64,000 bases of DNA from Photobacterium frigidiphilum (GTDB lineage: Bacteria > Pseudomonadota > Gammaproteobacteria > Enterobacterales > Vibrionaceae), in NCBI RefSeq assembly GCF_003025615.1, contig NZ_PYMJ01000006.1, positions 62,001 to 126,000 on the forward strand, read 5' to 3'. The translations under genes were made by a program, and so were the position numbers. Positions within the stretch are counted from its first letter, which is position 1, and each line of letters begins with the position of its first letter. Shown piece by piece: positions 1 through 9,041 of this stretch. The notes under the pieces were generated by a model that was given only the letters and a program-made list of their open reading frames with translations, was not told the DNA's origin and searched no databases.

Positions 1-1912
1 ATCCCCACTCTAGAATGATAGAAGTTAAGCTGCTGACAAAATTGGCTTCGTCGGTACCGTTATTAAGCGTGATAGTGCCTTCTGCGCCACCAAGAGATAG
101 AACAATAACCTTTCCTTGAGCTTGTAACTCACGTATATCTTGTTTAAATAACTCAGGGCTTAATGCCGGGCAGGTGCTGTGTATATCTCCAGCATAGAGA
201 TTGAAATGAACAGTACCATTGCTATTACGGTCATTATCAGCAAAAGCTATATCGATGATATCCCAAGCGGGTGAAATGTCGCGTAAACGAATAGGGCAAC
301 CAGCACCATTTACAAAATTATGCCAGTAACCTATAAGCTGATGTTTTGTCGCAGACTGTTCGACAACTTTTACCGTGGCGGCCGTTGATAGTGCGGTGCT
401 GCCTTGGGTATCGGTTACAAGCGCTGTTACGGTGTAACTACCTGCTGAGCCTGCCGTCCAATTCGCAGAATATGGCTGGGTAGTATCTGTGGCAACCACA
501 TTACCGTTGACCAAAAAGTCCACTTGTTGAATGGCACTATTGAGTGATGATGCCGTAGCTGAAAGATTAAAGGCTTTACCCAAGCTGACAGTGGTGCCAC
601 TGGTTGGTGAGGTTAAGCTGGTCACTAATGCTTGGTCACTTACACTAACTAATATCGATGATTCCGCACTGTTGCCTTCGTTGTCGGTTGCGATTGCCTT
701 CAATGAGGTTTCACCAAGCTCTACTGCTAACCAATTCAGAGAGTATGGGGCAGTAGTATCAATTCCCAAGTCTGTATTGCCTGCAAAAAAGTGTACTTGA
801 TTTATTGTACCGTCGGCATCCGTTGCTGTGGCTTGAATTTCGACGTCACTACCGGCAAGAACAATGCTGTTATCTGCTGGTGATGTAATATTAACTTCAG
901 GAACGATAGCGCAAATGCCTAAGTCACTCCAAGCGTCAGTCCAGTACAACCCATTGCCTGGTTCATAAGCCCAAGATGAATCAGATGAGCACCAACCAGC
1001 TATTTCACAGCGATATTTGTTATTCAGGTTTTGAACCGTATCACCTGTACCATAACTGTTTCCCGCAGTGTAGGCCGATACACCTGCACAGCCGCCACCA
1101 ACAGAACCACCTGCAATAGCAACGGTGATAACTTCACTGAATGTTGTGGCATTCTCGTTATCGGTTGCTTTTGCTTTGAAGGTTTTCACTCCTTCTATAG
1201 CGGTCCATGAGTATTCGTATGGGGTGCTATTATCGCTACCAATGAGCAGGTCATTAACATAGAAATCGATTTGCGAGATTGATCCATCTTCATCGGAAGC
1301 ATTAGCAGTAACTGATACGCTATCACCAGCGGTAATTTGAGAGGACGGTGTTGGGCTAGTTAGGCTTACAGCGGGCGGTAAATTGTTGGTGGCACTAACG
1401 ATACTGATTGCTACATTGTGGCTTGTGCTCGCCCCTTGGTTGTCGGTAACACGTGCTTCAATATTGTAATTACCGACCACAGAAACCCAATCCAAAGTGT
1501 ATGGAGAAACGGAAACAGTGCCGAGAGATTGAGTACCTAAGAGAAATTCAACATTGTCGACACTGCCATCAAGGTCACTGGCTGTTGCCGTTAATACAAC
1601 GACATCATTTGCCGTAAATTGTGCATTGTTGAGAGGAGAGGTAACCGTAACGATGGGGGGCTGATTACCTGGGTTACCACTGCAATTACCGATATTTGTC
1701 CATTCTTGCCCCGGACCAGAATGGTTTGCTGGGTCATTACCTTGGCTCCACCAATTCGCTTGATAAGCGATGGCACTACTTTGTATTTTGGTTCCGCCAT
1801 TGTATGCGGTGTCTTGTTCCCAACTGGCGAGTTGAGAGCAATCTACGGCATAGGCTTGACCCATGACGCTAAAACTGGCGATTAGCGAGCATGTTATTAA
1901 CGATTTTTTCAT
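1..1912 (-). CDS. GH18 chitinase with carbohydrate-binding and Ig-like modules (C-terminus cut by window edge)
   Basis: A secreted endochitinase would cleave beta-1,4-GlcNAc chains of chitin outside the cell. The frame is open from ATG at 1912 to the window edge (637 codons), so the 3' end is missing. Residues 1-22 are a signal peptide ending in QAYA. A CBM5/12-type chitin-binding module follows (about 25-75, with YQANWWSQGNDP). Then come two Ig-like repeats, a second Cys/Trp-rich CBM-like module (about 270-335), and two more Ig-like repeats. The GH18 barrel begins near residue 524 with LIGYWHNF and shows the beta-3 motif VIVLSLGGAEG. The catalytic DxxDxDxE motif lies beyond the edge. The Shine-Dalgarno sequence AGGGAC precedes the ATG. 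The WWSQGNDP module also occurs in the neighbouring GH19 chitinase. Family assignment is firm; exact substrate preference is inferred. Confidence 0.9.
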   Translation of the reverse strand, partial: MKKSLITCSLIASFSVMGQAYAVDCSQLASWEQDTAYNGGTKIQSSAIAYQANWWSQGNDPANHSGPGQEWTNIGNCSGNPGNQPPIVTVTSPLNNAQFTANDVVVLTATASDLDGSVDNVEFLLGTQSLGTVSVSPYTLDWVSVVGNYNIEARVTDNQGASTSHNVAISIVSATNNLPPAVSLTSPTPSSQITAGDSVSVTANASDEDGSISQIDFYVNDLLIGSDNSTPYEYSWTAIEGVKTFKAKATDNENATTFSEVITVAIAGGSVGGGCAGVSAYTAGNSYGTGDTVQNLNNKYRCEIAGWCSSDSSWAYEPGNGLYWTDAWSDLGICAIVPEVNITSPADNSIVLAGSDVEIQATATDADGTINQVHFFAGNTDLGIDTTAPYSLNWLAVELGETSLKAIATDNEGNSAESSILVSVSDQALVTSLTSPTSGTTVSLGKAFNLSATASSLNSAIQQVDFLVNGNVVATDTTQPYSANWTAGSAGSYTVTALVTDTQGSTALSTAATVKVVEQSATKHQLIGYWHNFVNGAGCPIRLRDISPAWDIIDIAFADNDRNSNGTVHFNLYAGDIHSTCPALSPELFKQDIRELQAQGKVIVLSLGGAEGTITLNNGTDEANFVSSLTSIILEWG

Positions 1913-2134
1913 AATAATGTCCCTATCAATATATTTCAGAGTGAAAGATAAAGGTTGCAGTTTGTTTTACCATTGATCATTAGGTCGATAAGAATAAAAA
2001 AGAGAGGCTAATTTAAGAAAGTATTTAAATTTCATAGGCTTTTCATAACGCTAATTCAACGGAATGAAATTAGCTCTGGATTTTTACTAGCAATCAGAAC
2101 ATTTGTACTCGAGTAAAATAAGTGTCTACCTGAA

Positions 2135-2176
2135 AAGCCCTAACGTTTATCTTATTACTAGAAGATGTTAGGGCTT
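2135..2176 (-). terminator. Inverted repeat downstream of the GH19 chitinase gene
   Basis: The ten-base arms AAGCCCTAAC and GTTAGGGCTT (2135-2144 and 2167-2176) are perfectly complementary with a 22-base loop. On the minus strand the second arm runs into GGGCTTTTC. The repeat sits just after the GH19 stop codon, where a factor-independent terminator is expected. The loop is long and the U-tract short. Confidence 0.5.
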
Positions 2177-2199
2177 ATATTTAAGAATCGTGCATATCT

Positions 2200-3837
2200 T
2201 TATTTACATGAAACTTCATCCCAGTACCAATTTGTACTGGTCGGGGTTTCCCAAACACCTGGGTTGTTTTTGGCAATAAAGCACTTACCGATATTCGTCA
2301 CTTTATCACCGTTATTTACATTTGTTTGCCCTGCAATCCATTGAGTGGCACCTGTTGGCGGTAATGGTTCAACTGGTGGTACCGGATTGACGGGAGTATC
2401 AGAAATCAGTTTCCACGGATCTCCTTTGCTCGGGTCATTACCTTGTGACCACCATTTTGCTTCATAAGAAGCACCGTTGTAGCTCACTTTTTCACCGACA
2501 GTGTATTCAGTGTTTATATTCCATGCTGGGTAGTTGCCACCTATTGGCGGTTCAGGATTAATCGGTGGGTCTAATTGATCAACCACGCGGACGCTTGGCC
2601 AATTAGCGTGAGATTCATAGAAATTAGTGACACACTTTTCGTAATCGCCCTTAACCAATGCAGAATAGGCGGTTTGATAACCTACCAGTTTACACTCAAA
2701 AGAGACTCCGCCTGGGCGATCAGCATGATACGTCCAGTCACCATCCCAGTTTGTATAAAGTACATCGGTCGCACCATTCAGATTAAGGCTACCGTATGGC
2801 TTTTGCTGCCAGCATGTGTTTTTTTCATCTGGTTGAATAGATATTTGGTAGTAATCTGATAATCCTTCCCAGTAGCGGATGCGATTAACGGGTTGCCCTT
2901 TATCTTTATTTTGTTCACCGCATTCAATACCACCATTAATAATATTGATAGTGGTACCAAAGCCGTAGCCAATCCCTGCTTCGGTTTCTAGCTGAGATGG
3001 CTTCCATGTGCGATCAATAACGTGCAGCATGGCAGGTTTTGGTGATTGAGGTGTTAGGAAAAACCATATCGCAGAGGCTAAATTTAACCATGAGTCTGCA
3101 ACACGTCCTGGGTTGTTAAGCAAGACAGTTGCATCACCATCGAACATGACTTCAGAAAAGGCACCATAGTTAAAGTGGTATGAAAGCTGCTTGGCGCCAC
3201 GGCCAAAATAGCCTTGCCCTTCTGCACATGGCCAGCGTTTATTTTGCCAATCGTTTTGACCACATCCAGTGGTATAGCCGGGTTGGCCTTCAGACCAACC
3301 CATCTCACGAACGTGAACCAGTGCCTGTTGCCACTCTTCTAAACCTTTCGGATTGTCCCAAGTATTGTCGATGGCAATATGCCCACCTGTTTCTTGAGCA
3401 AAATGGGCAAAAGAGGTAACGATAGATCGTTTACAAATAGCGTCGGAATCGCGACCATCAGTATATTCGCCACAAAACGCTGGGAATTTTCCTATTGCAC
3501 GAAGGAATCGGGTATAGGTGTATTCAGATGCAGCCATTTGCGTTAGGTAGATCCATTCCGTTTCTGGAAATACGCGTTCAGCTCGAATGACGTTACTTGG
3601 GTTAGAGGCTAAGCCTGGTAAAATAGCTTCAACTTGCTGATTAGGAAGTGTTTCAAGTGCTTTTGCCCAGGTGTCATACATTGGGTCGGCTGTTTTAGCT
3701 TGCTCTGCAGCTTCAATATCAGCCCGAGGTACAACATAGCCACCCGGGTTATTGGGGTCTGGCTGAATATTCATAGCAAAGCTGTTAGTGGCAAGGGCGA
3801 AACTGAGTAATATTGCTAAGTGTCGGAATTTAAACAT
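2200..3837 (-). CDS. Secreted GH19 chitinase with two C-terminal chitin-binding modules
   Basis: A 545-residue secreted chitinase of glycoside hydrolase family 19, an inverting endochitinase family. A signal peptide covers about residues 1-21. The catalytic domain spans about 90-410. It has the general-acid motif FAHFAQETGGH (Glu149), and GRGAKQLSYHFNYG (213-226) matches the family GRGPxQLSYNYNYG signature. Pro-rich linkers lead to a CBM5-type module (about 436-480, YEAKWWSQGNDP) and a second aromatic module at the C-terminus ending in NWYWDEVSCK. The Shine-Dalgarno AAAGGAA lies before ATG 3837. Its place next to a GH18 enzyme that shares the CBM suggests cooperation in chitin degradation. 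In this family GH19 enzymes are often plant- or phage-like in origin. I see no mobile element here. Confidence 0.93.
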   Translation of the reverse strand: MFKFRHLAILLSFALATNSFAMNIQPDPNNPGGYVVPRADIEAAEQAKTADPMYDTWAKALETLPNQQVEAILPGLASNPSNVIRAERVFPETEWIYLTQMAASEYTYTRFLRAIGKFPAFCGEYTDGRDSDAICKRSIVTSFAHFAQETGGHIAIDNTWDNPKGLEEWQQALVHVREMGWSEGQPGYTTGCGQNDWQNKRWPCAEGQGYFGRGAKQLSYHFNYGAFSEVMFDGDATVLLNNPGRVADSWLNLASAIWFFLTPQSPKPAMLHVIDRTWKPSQLETEAGIGYGFGTTINIINGGIECGEQNKDKGQPVNRIRYWEGLSDYYQISIQPDEKNTCWQQKPYGSLNLNGATDVLYTNWDGDWTYHADRPGGVSFECKLVGYQTAYSALVKGDYEKCVTNFYESHANWPSVRVVDQLDPPINPEPPIGGNYPAWNINTEYTVGEKVSYNGASYEAKWWSQGNDPSKGDPWKLISDTPVNPVPPVEPLPPTGATQWIAGQTNVNNGDKVTNIGKCFIAKNNPGVWETPTSTNWYWDEVSCK

Positions 3838-4311
3838 GTTAGTATTCCTTTAATAAACAATTATGTTGTTTGTTTCATTGTGCTATTCACGATGAACGAT
3901 TAGTGTTTATTGCTTAGGATTGACTTCAGTTTCGTTCTACATCAAGTGCATAGCCACTTCAATATATAACCTTGTTTGTACTTGAACCACCGAGGCCGTT
4001 TTTTATTATTAGCTGTAAGTGTAAGTTTAATTAGTTATTAAACCTGACTGCTTTGTAAAAAGATTAATTTTTGAAATATTTAGCTGTTTTTTGCGGGGAA
4101 TAAAGATGAATTTATTTGCAAGGTTGAATGTTGTCAATATTAATATGTGCGAGTGATTTCCTTTACTTGCTGAATAGCAAAGCAAAGGTAACATCTTTTT
4201 TTGAATCACCAGCTCATTTCTGTTTTTACTGAAAGGGTATAAAAGAACCGCATACAGAGGCAACTTTGTCGCTGACAATATATGCGGTTTATTTGTAATC
4301 TATCTTGACGC
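3838..4311. other. Intergenic region between the GH19 chitinase gene and norM, no gene seen
   Basis: This 474-base AT-rich stretch lies upstream of the GH19 gene and downstream of norM, so it should hold the chitinase promoter. I see no convincing -35/-10 pair. An 83-codon minus-strand open frame at 4027-4278 has low-complexity composition and no family resemblance, and I do not call it. A candidate norM terminator is listed separately. Confidence 0.6.
4246..4289 (-). terminator. Candidate norM terminator
   Basis: The arms AACCGCATA (4246-4254) and TATGCGGTT (4281-4289) are complementary. On the minus strand the second arm is followed by CTTTTATA. It lies just beyond the norM stop codon. The loop of 26 bases may pair further. 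The U-tract is interrupted. Confidence 0.4.
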
Positions 4312-5682
4312 TTATTTAAGTGACATTGCTATTTGGAATTCATCGCTTTGGCGCTGAATCCAACGTAGGCGCATAGCAAGCATAATCGCTGCAGCGGATA
4401 AACCAACAATATTACCAATCCAGAAACCATGTGGCCCCATCGGCTCTACAATCCAGTCTGTCATACCCAGAATATAGCCAACAGGTAAACCAAGCATCCA
4501 GTATGCGATGAATGTACGAATAAAGATTGCTCGCATATCTTTATAACCACGTAAGGCACCCGCAGCGACAACTTGAATCGCATCGCTACATTGGTAAACG
4601 GCAGCTAAGAATAGAAGCTGGCCGGCAAGTACAATAACATCGGTATTATCAGTATAGAGAAGGGCAATTTCTTTACGGTAAATAATGGTTAAAATAGCAG
4701 TCATTAACGACATGATTAACCCAACAATAAGACCGCAATGGCTTGCGATTTTAGCGCCGACTAAATCTTGTTCACCAAGCATGTGGCCCACTCGAATACT
4801 TAATGCGATCCCTAAGCTCATAGGTAACATGAAGACCAACGACGAGAAATTAATCGCGACTTGGTGTGAGGCAACAATAATTGAGCCCAACGGTGAAATC
4901 ATTAAAGCAATGACTGCAAATAATGACACTTCAAAAAACATTGAAGCGGCAACAGGGAAACCTAGCTTGAACAGTCGAAGTACTGCTTTAGGCTGTGGTT
5001 TGTACCAAACTTCAAACAATCCAGCACGTTTAAGGCGTTTGTTTACTAATACATAAACCAACATAGAGAAGAACATTAGCCAATAAACAATGGCTGTAGC
5101 TACCCCACAACCGACACCGCCCATTTCTGGGAAACCGAATTTACCGTAAACAAAAATCCAGTTAAGCGGAATATTTGCCATTAGACCTATAAAACCGATA
5201 ACCATACCTGGCACAGTTAAAGATAACCCTTCTGCAAAACTTCTTAGGGTTTGGAAGAGTAGAAAAGCGGGCACGGCATATACAACAGCATGTAAATAAC
5301 CAATGGTTTTTTCAGCCAGAATGGGTTCGACATCCATGTAGTCAATCAACATACCAGCATTATATAAAATGGCCATAATGGGAACTGATATGATCAAGGC
5401 GAGAAGAAAACCGTGCTGTACTTCAAAAGGAATTTTATCTTTTTTGCCTGAACCATTTAGTTGCGCCACGATTGGTACAAGGGCAATCAATAGCCCAACA
5501 CCAAAAAGAATGGCAGGTAACCAGATACTAGAAGCAACAGAAACGGCAGCCATATCGGTAGCACTGACACCACCAGCCATAACGGTATCAACGAATCCCA
5601 TTGATGTTTGGGCAACAGATGCAATAAGAACAGGTATTGCTAAAGTAAGAAGTTGACGTGTTTCACGCCTGTAATTATGCAC
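4312..5682 (-). CDS. norM: MATE-family Na+-coupled multidrug efflux pump NorM
   Basis: A 456-residue inner-membrane transporter of the MATE family, NorM subgroup. Family members export fluoroquinolones, dyes and other cationic drugs in exchange for Na+ or H+. Twelve hydrophobic segments fill the sequence. The N-terminal part has the family signature around FVDTVMAGGVSATDMAAVSVA, and the internal pseudo-repeat begins near KLGFPVAASMFFEVSLF. Length matches Vibrio NorM. The start is GTG at 5682, eight bases after AGGAGC. In E. coli the homologue mdtK is next to riboflavin synthase and divergent from it. Here the two are separated by a four-gene signalling module (6005-8926). Confidence 0.95.
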   Translation of the reverse strand: MHNYRRETRQLLTLAIPVLIASVAQTSMGFVDTVMAGGVSATDMAAVSVASSIWLPAILFGVGLLIALVPIVAQLNGSGKKDKIPFEVQHGFLLALIISVPIMAILYNAGMLIDYMDVEPILAEKTIGYLHAVVYAVPAFLLFQTLRSFAEGLSLTVPGMVIGFIGLMANIPLNWIFVYGKFGFPEMGGVGCGVATAIVYWLMFFSMLVYVLVNKRLKRAGLFEVWYKPQPKAVLRLFKLGFPVAASMFFEVSLFAVIALMISPLGSIIVASHQVAINFSSLVFMLPMSLGIALSIRVGHMLGEQDLVGAKIASHCGLIVGLIMSLMTAILTIIYRKEIALLYTDNTDVIVLAGQLLFLAAVYQCSDAIQVVAAGALRGYKDMRAIFIRTFIAYWMLGLPVGYILGMTDWIVEPMGPHGFWIGNIVGLSAAAIMLAMRLRWIQRQSDEFQIAMSLK

Positions 5683-6004
5683 AGAGCATGCTCCTAAAAG
5701 CAGAAATAATGAATAAATGTATAGAGTAAAGCGCGGTGATTATAGCGATTCAATAAGAAGAGACAATCAATATTGCTATCGAATGACGACTATTCAGCAG
5801 TGTTGTTTAATATGCAGATACATTAGCATATTTTATGAATAGTTTACGCGGTGTGTTTTTTGTTTTTGGGGTGTTAATAAATATGATACGTATTGATGAC
5901 ACTATGATAGGGAAGTCTATGATACTGCTGGTTAGGAGATAACGACTTACTGTTGCTTTAGATGCCCTACCTCATGATGGTAGGACATCTGATAACATCA
6001 TTAT
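5683..6004. other. Intergenic region between norM and the SHOCT gene, no gene seen
   Basis: This 322-base stretch contains the norM upstream region. Near its right end is a hairpin, GATGCCCTACC (5961-5971) with GGTAGGACATC (5979-5989), one mismatch, loop of seven. It lies 16 bases past the stop of the minus-strand SHOCT gene. It has no U-tract on the minus strand, so it may be a weak terminator or an RNA 3'-end structure. Confidence 0.5.
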
Positions 6005-6202
6005 TTACAGTTCTTTTTTTATAGCCTTTAGCTCTTCCTGTGTAATTTCGCCATTAGCAAAGCGGCATTTTGCAATGTCAATTGCAGAGCTAGAGGCGGG
6101 GTTATTGTCTTGTTTGATCGCCTTTATTATTAGGTATACGAAGGCAATCATAAGAATCCACATGAAAATCATTGAAAATGGCATCATACTCATCGTGTGC
6201 AT
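6005..6202 (-). CDS. Small SHOCT-domain membrane protein
   Basis: A 65-residue protein with one N-terminal membrane segment (about 8-28, MIFMWILMIAFVYLIIKA) and a C-terminal SHOCT motif (about 42-65, with FANGEITQEELKAIKKEL). SHOCT is a short helical motif thought to mediate oligomerisation in many small bacterial proteins. AGGAGA precedes the ATG. It lies 45 bases downstream of the Met-rich periplasmic protein gene on the same strand, so the two probably form an operon divergent from the response regulator. SHOCT proteins often accompany metal-resistance genes. The exact role is unknown. Confidence 0.8.
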   Translation of the reverse strand: MHTMSMMPFSMIFMWILMIAFVYLIIKAIKQDNNPASSSAIDIAKCRFANGEITQEELKAIKKEL

Positions 6203-6247
6203 AGTATCTCCTGAGGTAAATGTGTATTAATGAACTCAATGACAGCG

Positions 6248-6517
6248 TTATTGTTGTTCAGGGCTGTTTTTCATCATTGTTGTCATATTTCCCTGACACC
6301 CCATTTTTTTCATCATTTTTTGCATCTCTGGGTTTGATTGCATCTCGGTCATCATGGCCTGCATCTGCTCGGGGTTATTCATCATTTGTTGCATCATTTC
6401 AGAATGCATTCCTACCATATGAGCACTATCTTGGTTTGTTTCATGGTGAGCGTTGTTAGCCATTGCAAGAGAAGGAAGAATGACTAGACTTGCTGCTAAT
6501 AAAATTGAACGTTTCAT
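6248..6517 (-). CDS. Small methionine-rich periplasmic protein, probable metal binder
   Basis: An 89-residue protein with a signal peptide (1-20, ending in SLAMA). The mature part is extremely rich in methionine: 17 of about 69 residues, mostly in MM, MxxM and NPExM patterns, plus several His near the N-terminus and one Cys (GCQ). Such clusters bind Cu(I) or Ag(I) in known periplasmic metallochaperones. This protein is not a recognisable member of CusF or CopC. AAAGGTGATCAA precedes the ATG. It is divergent from a two-component system whose sensor has a similar Met/His-rich segment, which supports a shared metal function. The function is inferred. Confidence 0.8.
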   Translation of the reverse strand: MKRSILLAASLVILPSLAMANNAHHETNQDSAHMVGMHSEMMQQMMNNPEQMQAMMTEMQSNPEMQKMMKKMGCQGNMTTMMKNSPEQQ

Positions 6518-6714
6518 TTGATCACCTTTAATGTTTTTTGTTTTGACCTGGCTATTAAAACAAAAAAGTTTGTCGCAGATTTGTCAGAAATGAATTCATT
6601 TATGCCAAATTATGTCAGTTTGAATTGTACTCAACTCATTGACATACATTGACAAGAACTCAATAGGTTAATGGCGTATAGTCATTATTCATTCGTATTA
6701 TATTGTGGATTTTT
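6518..6714. promoter_or_regulatory. Divergent promoter region with tandem half-sites, candidate response-regulator binding sites
   Basis: This 197-base divergent gap separates the Met-rich gene from the response regulator. TTTGTC occurs at 6569-6574 and again at 6580-6585 (11-base period). ATTGACA occurs at 6638-6644 and 6648-6654 (10-base period). Read on opposite strands, both pairs share a (T/C)GACA core. Direct repeats one helical turn apart are the usual binding pattern of OmpR-family regulators. Assignment to the adjacent regulator is an inference. Confidence 0.45.
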
Positions 6715-7488
6715 ATGGACAGTTCCGCTTTACCGTCACTACCTCATCTATTAATCGTTGATGACCATAGCGAGATCCGTGATTTGTTAAAGCGTTTTCT
6801 AAGCCAGCATAATTATCGGGTTTCTGTTGCCGCAGATGGGAATGAAATGGAGAAATGCCTTCGAGACAATTCGATCGATTTGATCGTGTTGGATTTAATG
6901 CTGCCCGGAAAAGACGGATTAACCTTATGCCGTGAATTGCGCGTTCATTCGAATATACCGGTGATAATGCTGACAGCGATGGGCGAGGAGGTAGATAAAA
7001 TCATAGGGCTCGAAATGGGCGCGGATGATTATTTGCCTAAGCCGTTTAATCCACGCGAATTATTAGCCCGTGTAAAAGCTGTGATTCGTCGTTTTAATGC
7101 GATACCTGAAGGTAAGTCAGTACTTCAGTCGAAAGTGGATTCTGTTGAAGAGACGCAAGATAAAGAAAGCTATGTTTATCATTTTAATCGTTGGTGTTTT
7201 GATATTGGTCAGCGTGAATTAACAGATCGCGATGGTATTGCTGTTTCATTAACGAGTGCAGAATTTACATTATTGAAAGTATTTGTTGAGCACCCAAGAA
7301 AAGTATTAAGCCGAGAGCTGCTATTGGATTTGGCCAAAGGGCGAGAGACAGATGTATATGATCGTTCTATTGATACTATTATTAGCCGGTTACGGAAGAA
7401 GTTAGAGATCGACCATAAAAAGCCTGAATTAATCAAAACTATTTGGGGTGGGGGGTATCAACTGGTGTGCGAGGTAAAACATGATTAA
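6715..7488 (+). CDS. OmpR-family response regulator
   Basis: A 257-residue two-component response regulator. The receiver domain (about 8-125) has the acidic pair in LIVDDHSEIRD, phospho-acceptor Asp60 in IVLDLMLPGKDG and the conserved Lys109 in LPKPF. A winged-helix DNA-binding domain follows (about 155-255) with VFVEHPRKVLSRELLLDL and the wing near TIWGGGYQLVCE. I chose ATG 6715 rather than the in-frame TTG 6703; neither has a strong Shine-Dalgarno. Its end overlaps the histidine kinase gene by eight bases, so the two are translationally coupled. It is divergent from the Met-rich and SHOCT genes, its likely targets. The signal is probably a metal ion, from the partner kinase. Confidence 0.93.
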   Translation: MDSSALPSLPHLLIVDDHSEIRDLLKRFLSQHNYRVSVAADGNEMEKCLRDNSIDLIVLDLMLPGKDGLTLCRELRVHSNIPVIMLTAMGEEVDKIIGLEMGADDYLPKPFNPRELLARVKAVIRRFNAIPEGKSVLQSKVDSVEETQDKESYVYHFNRWCFDIGQRELTDRDGIAVSLTSAEFTLLKVFVEHPRKVLSRELLLDLAKGRETDVYDRSIDTIISRLRKKLEIDHKKPELIKTIWGGGYQLVCEVKHD

Positions 7489-8926
7489 ACGTATTTTACC
7501 TTCTAGTCTTATTGGTAAAATTTGTATCATCATGGTACTTGGTTTAGTGTTTGAGCTACTGATTGCCCTTCAAATATTTACGAACGAACGCGTTCAGATG
7601 CTTAATTTAACAACAAGTAATAGTACCTTAGAGCGTGTGGCTGCCTTGGTTAATGTGATTGATCGAACGTCTGTAGAACTACATGATGAAATATTGGCAG
7701 CTAGTCAAAGCTCTGGTTTAACGTTGTCGCTCGATAATACAGCGGTTGTAACCGGAAACCAACGAGCAGATTTGTCTGCACAATTGGCACGGTCTTTTTC
7801 AGCACCTCTTCCTCATCAAGTAAAGATCCAATCTGTTATCTCGCAGCAGCATAATGAACAACAAGCAGACATGAGCAAGATGATGCGGCATATGCATATG
7901 TCGATGAAACATATGCCAATGATGCAGCAGCCGATGGTTGAATATAAAACGCAGCTGATTGGCTCGGTAAAGTTATCAAATAATTATTGGTTAAATTTTA
8001 GCTCAGCGATTGATCAGCAAGCATTACGCTGGTCTTGGTCCGCAATTGTTGGGTTAATTTTAGTGGCATTATTTACGCTGAGTGCGATGTATTGGGTGGT
8101 TAAACGATCGTTACTTCCGGTTAAAAAACTGGCTGTTGCCGCACAAAAATTGGGGCAAGAACGAGACTTTACCCCGCTTGAACTTTCAGGGCCAGAAGAG
8201 ATCTTACCGACAATTGCAGCATTCAATCAGATGCAAACACAACTATCGCAGTTTGTTGATGATAGAACAAAGATGCTTGCTGCTATTTCTCACGATTTAC
8301 GTACCCCCATTACCAGCATGCGCTTACGACTAGAATTTATTGAGCACAATGAGGATCAAAAACAATTATTAAAAACACTGACTAATATGGAATTGATGAT
8401 TGAAGCTACAATGAACTTTGCGCGAGACGATGCTCAACAAGAGCCAAGCCAAACCGTTGAGCTAACCAGTTTATTGCAAACAATTACCGATGATTATCAA
8501 GACCGAGGCGATGTCATACACTTTATTGCAGCTAATAAAGTCATCTGTCGATTGGCGCCTATTGCCTTTAGGCGAGTAATTGAAAATTTACTGAACAATA
8601 GTTTGTGTTATGGACAGCAGTTTGAGAATACGAGTCGACCTTCTCCGATTGAATTAAACTGTTTTAATGATGAGCAGTATACTGTTGTACAGGTTTGTGA
8701 TCGTGGTACAGGTATTGATGAAAGCGCATTAGAGGATGTTTTTAAACCTTTTGTACGATTAGAAAAAGCCAGAGATACTAGTTCATCAAGTGTGGGGTTG
8801 GGCTTGTCTATTAGCCGCTCGATTATTCAAGCCCATGGCGGATCGTTAGTTTTACGAAACCGCAGTGAAGGTGGCCTTTGCGCAGAGATACGATTGCCAC
8901 AATATCATCGAGCACAGTCTAAATAA
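7481..8926 (+). CDS. Sensor histidine kinase with Met/His-rich periplasmic region
   Basis: A 481-residue inner-membrane sensor kinase. TM1 is about 12-32, the periplasmic domain about 33-182, TM2 about 186-207, and HAMP about 208-260. HisKA has phospho-His271 in AAISHDLRTPITS. The ATPase domain has an N-box near 368-378 (ENLLNNSLCYG), a G1 box DRGTGID and a G2 box VGLGLSISRSI. The periplasmic domain contains a striking cluster at 131-152 with ten Met and three His in 22 residues (MRHMHMSMKHMPMM). This is unlike typical sensors and suggests direct binding of Cu(I) or Ag(I). The start overlaps the response regulator stop region by eight bases. The overall architecture is EnvZ-like. The ligand is inferred from composition only. 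Confidence 0.93.
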   Translation: MIKRILPSSLIGKICIIMVLGLVFELLIALQIFTNERVQMLNLTTSNSTLERVAALVNVIDRTSVELHDEILAASQSSGLTLSLDNTAVVTGNQRADLSAQLARSFSAPLPHQVKIQSVISQQHNEQQADMSKMMRHMHMSMKHMPMMQQPMVEYKTQLIGSVKLSNNYWLNFSSAIDQQALRWSWSAIVGLILVALFTLSAMYWVVKRSLLPVKKLAVAAQKLGQERDFTPLELSGPEEILPTIAAFNQMQTQLSQFVDDRTKMLAAISHDLRTPITSMRLRLEFIEHNEDQKQLLKTLTNMELMIEATMNFARDDAQQEPSQTVELTSLLQTITDDYQDRGDVIHFIAANKVICRLAPIAFRRVIENLLNNSLCYGQQFENTSRPSPIELNCFNDEQYTVVQVCDRGTGIDESALEDVFKPFVRLEKARDTSSSSVGLGLSISRSIIQAHGGSLVLRNRSEGGLCAEIRLPQYHRAQSK

Positions 8927-9041
8927 CCTCAGAATGGGGTAATTGAAGTGGCTCTGCATAGCCCTTTTAGCGCCTAACTGCGTATACAGGAATGGAGTGG
9001 TTCAAATAACGCTGGAACCTGCATTTTTGTGAGTTTGGATA

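Noticed and set aside
1591..1800. Open frame of 69 codons on the minus strand
   Set aside because: It lies in another frame inside the long GH18 chitinase frame, which has clear domains from 1912 to the left edge.
4027..4278. Open frame of 83 codons on the minus strand
   Set aside because: Low-complexity composition, no family resemblance, and it covers a terminator-like region behind norM.
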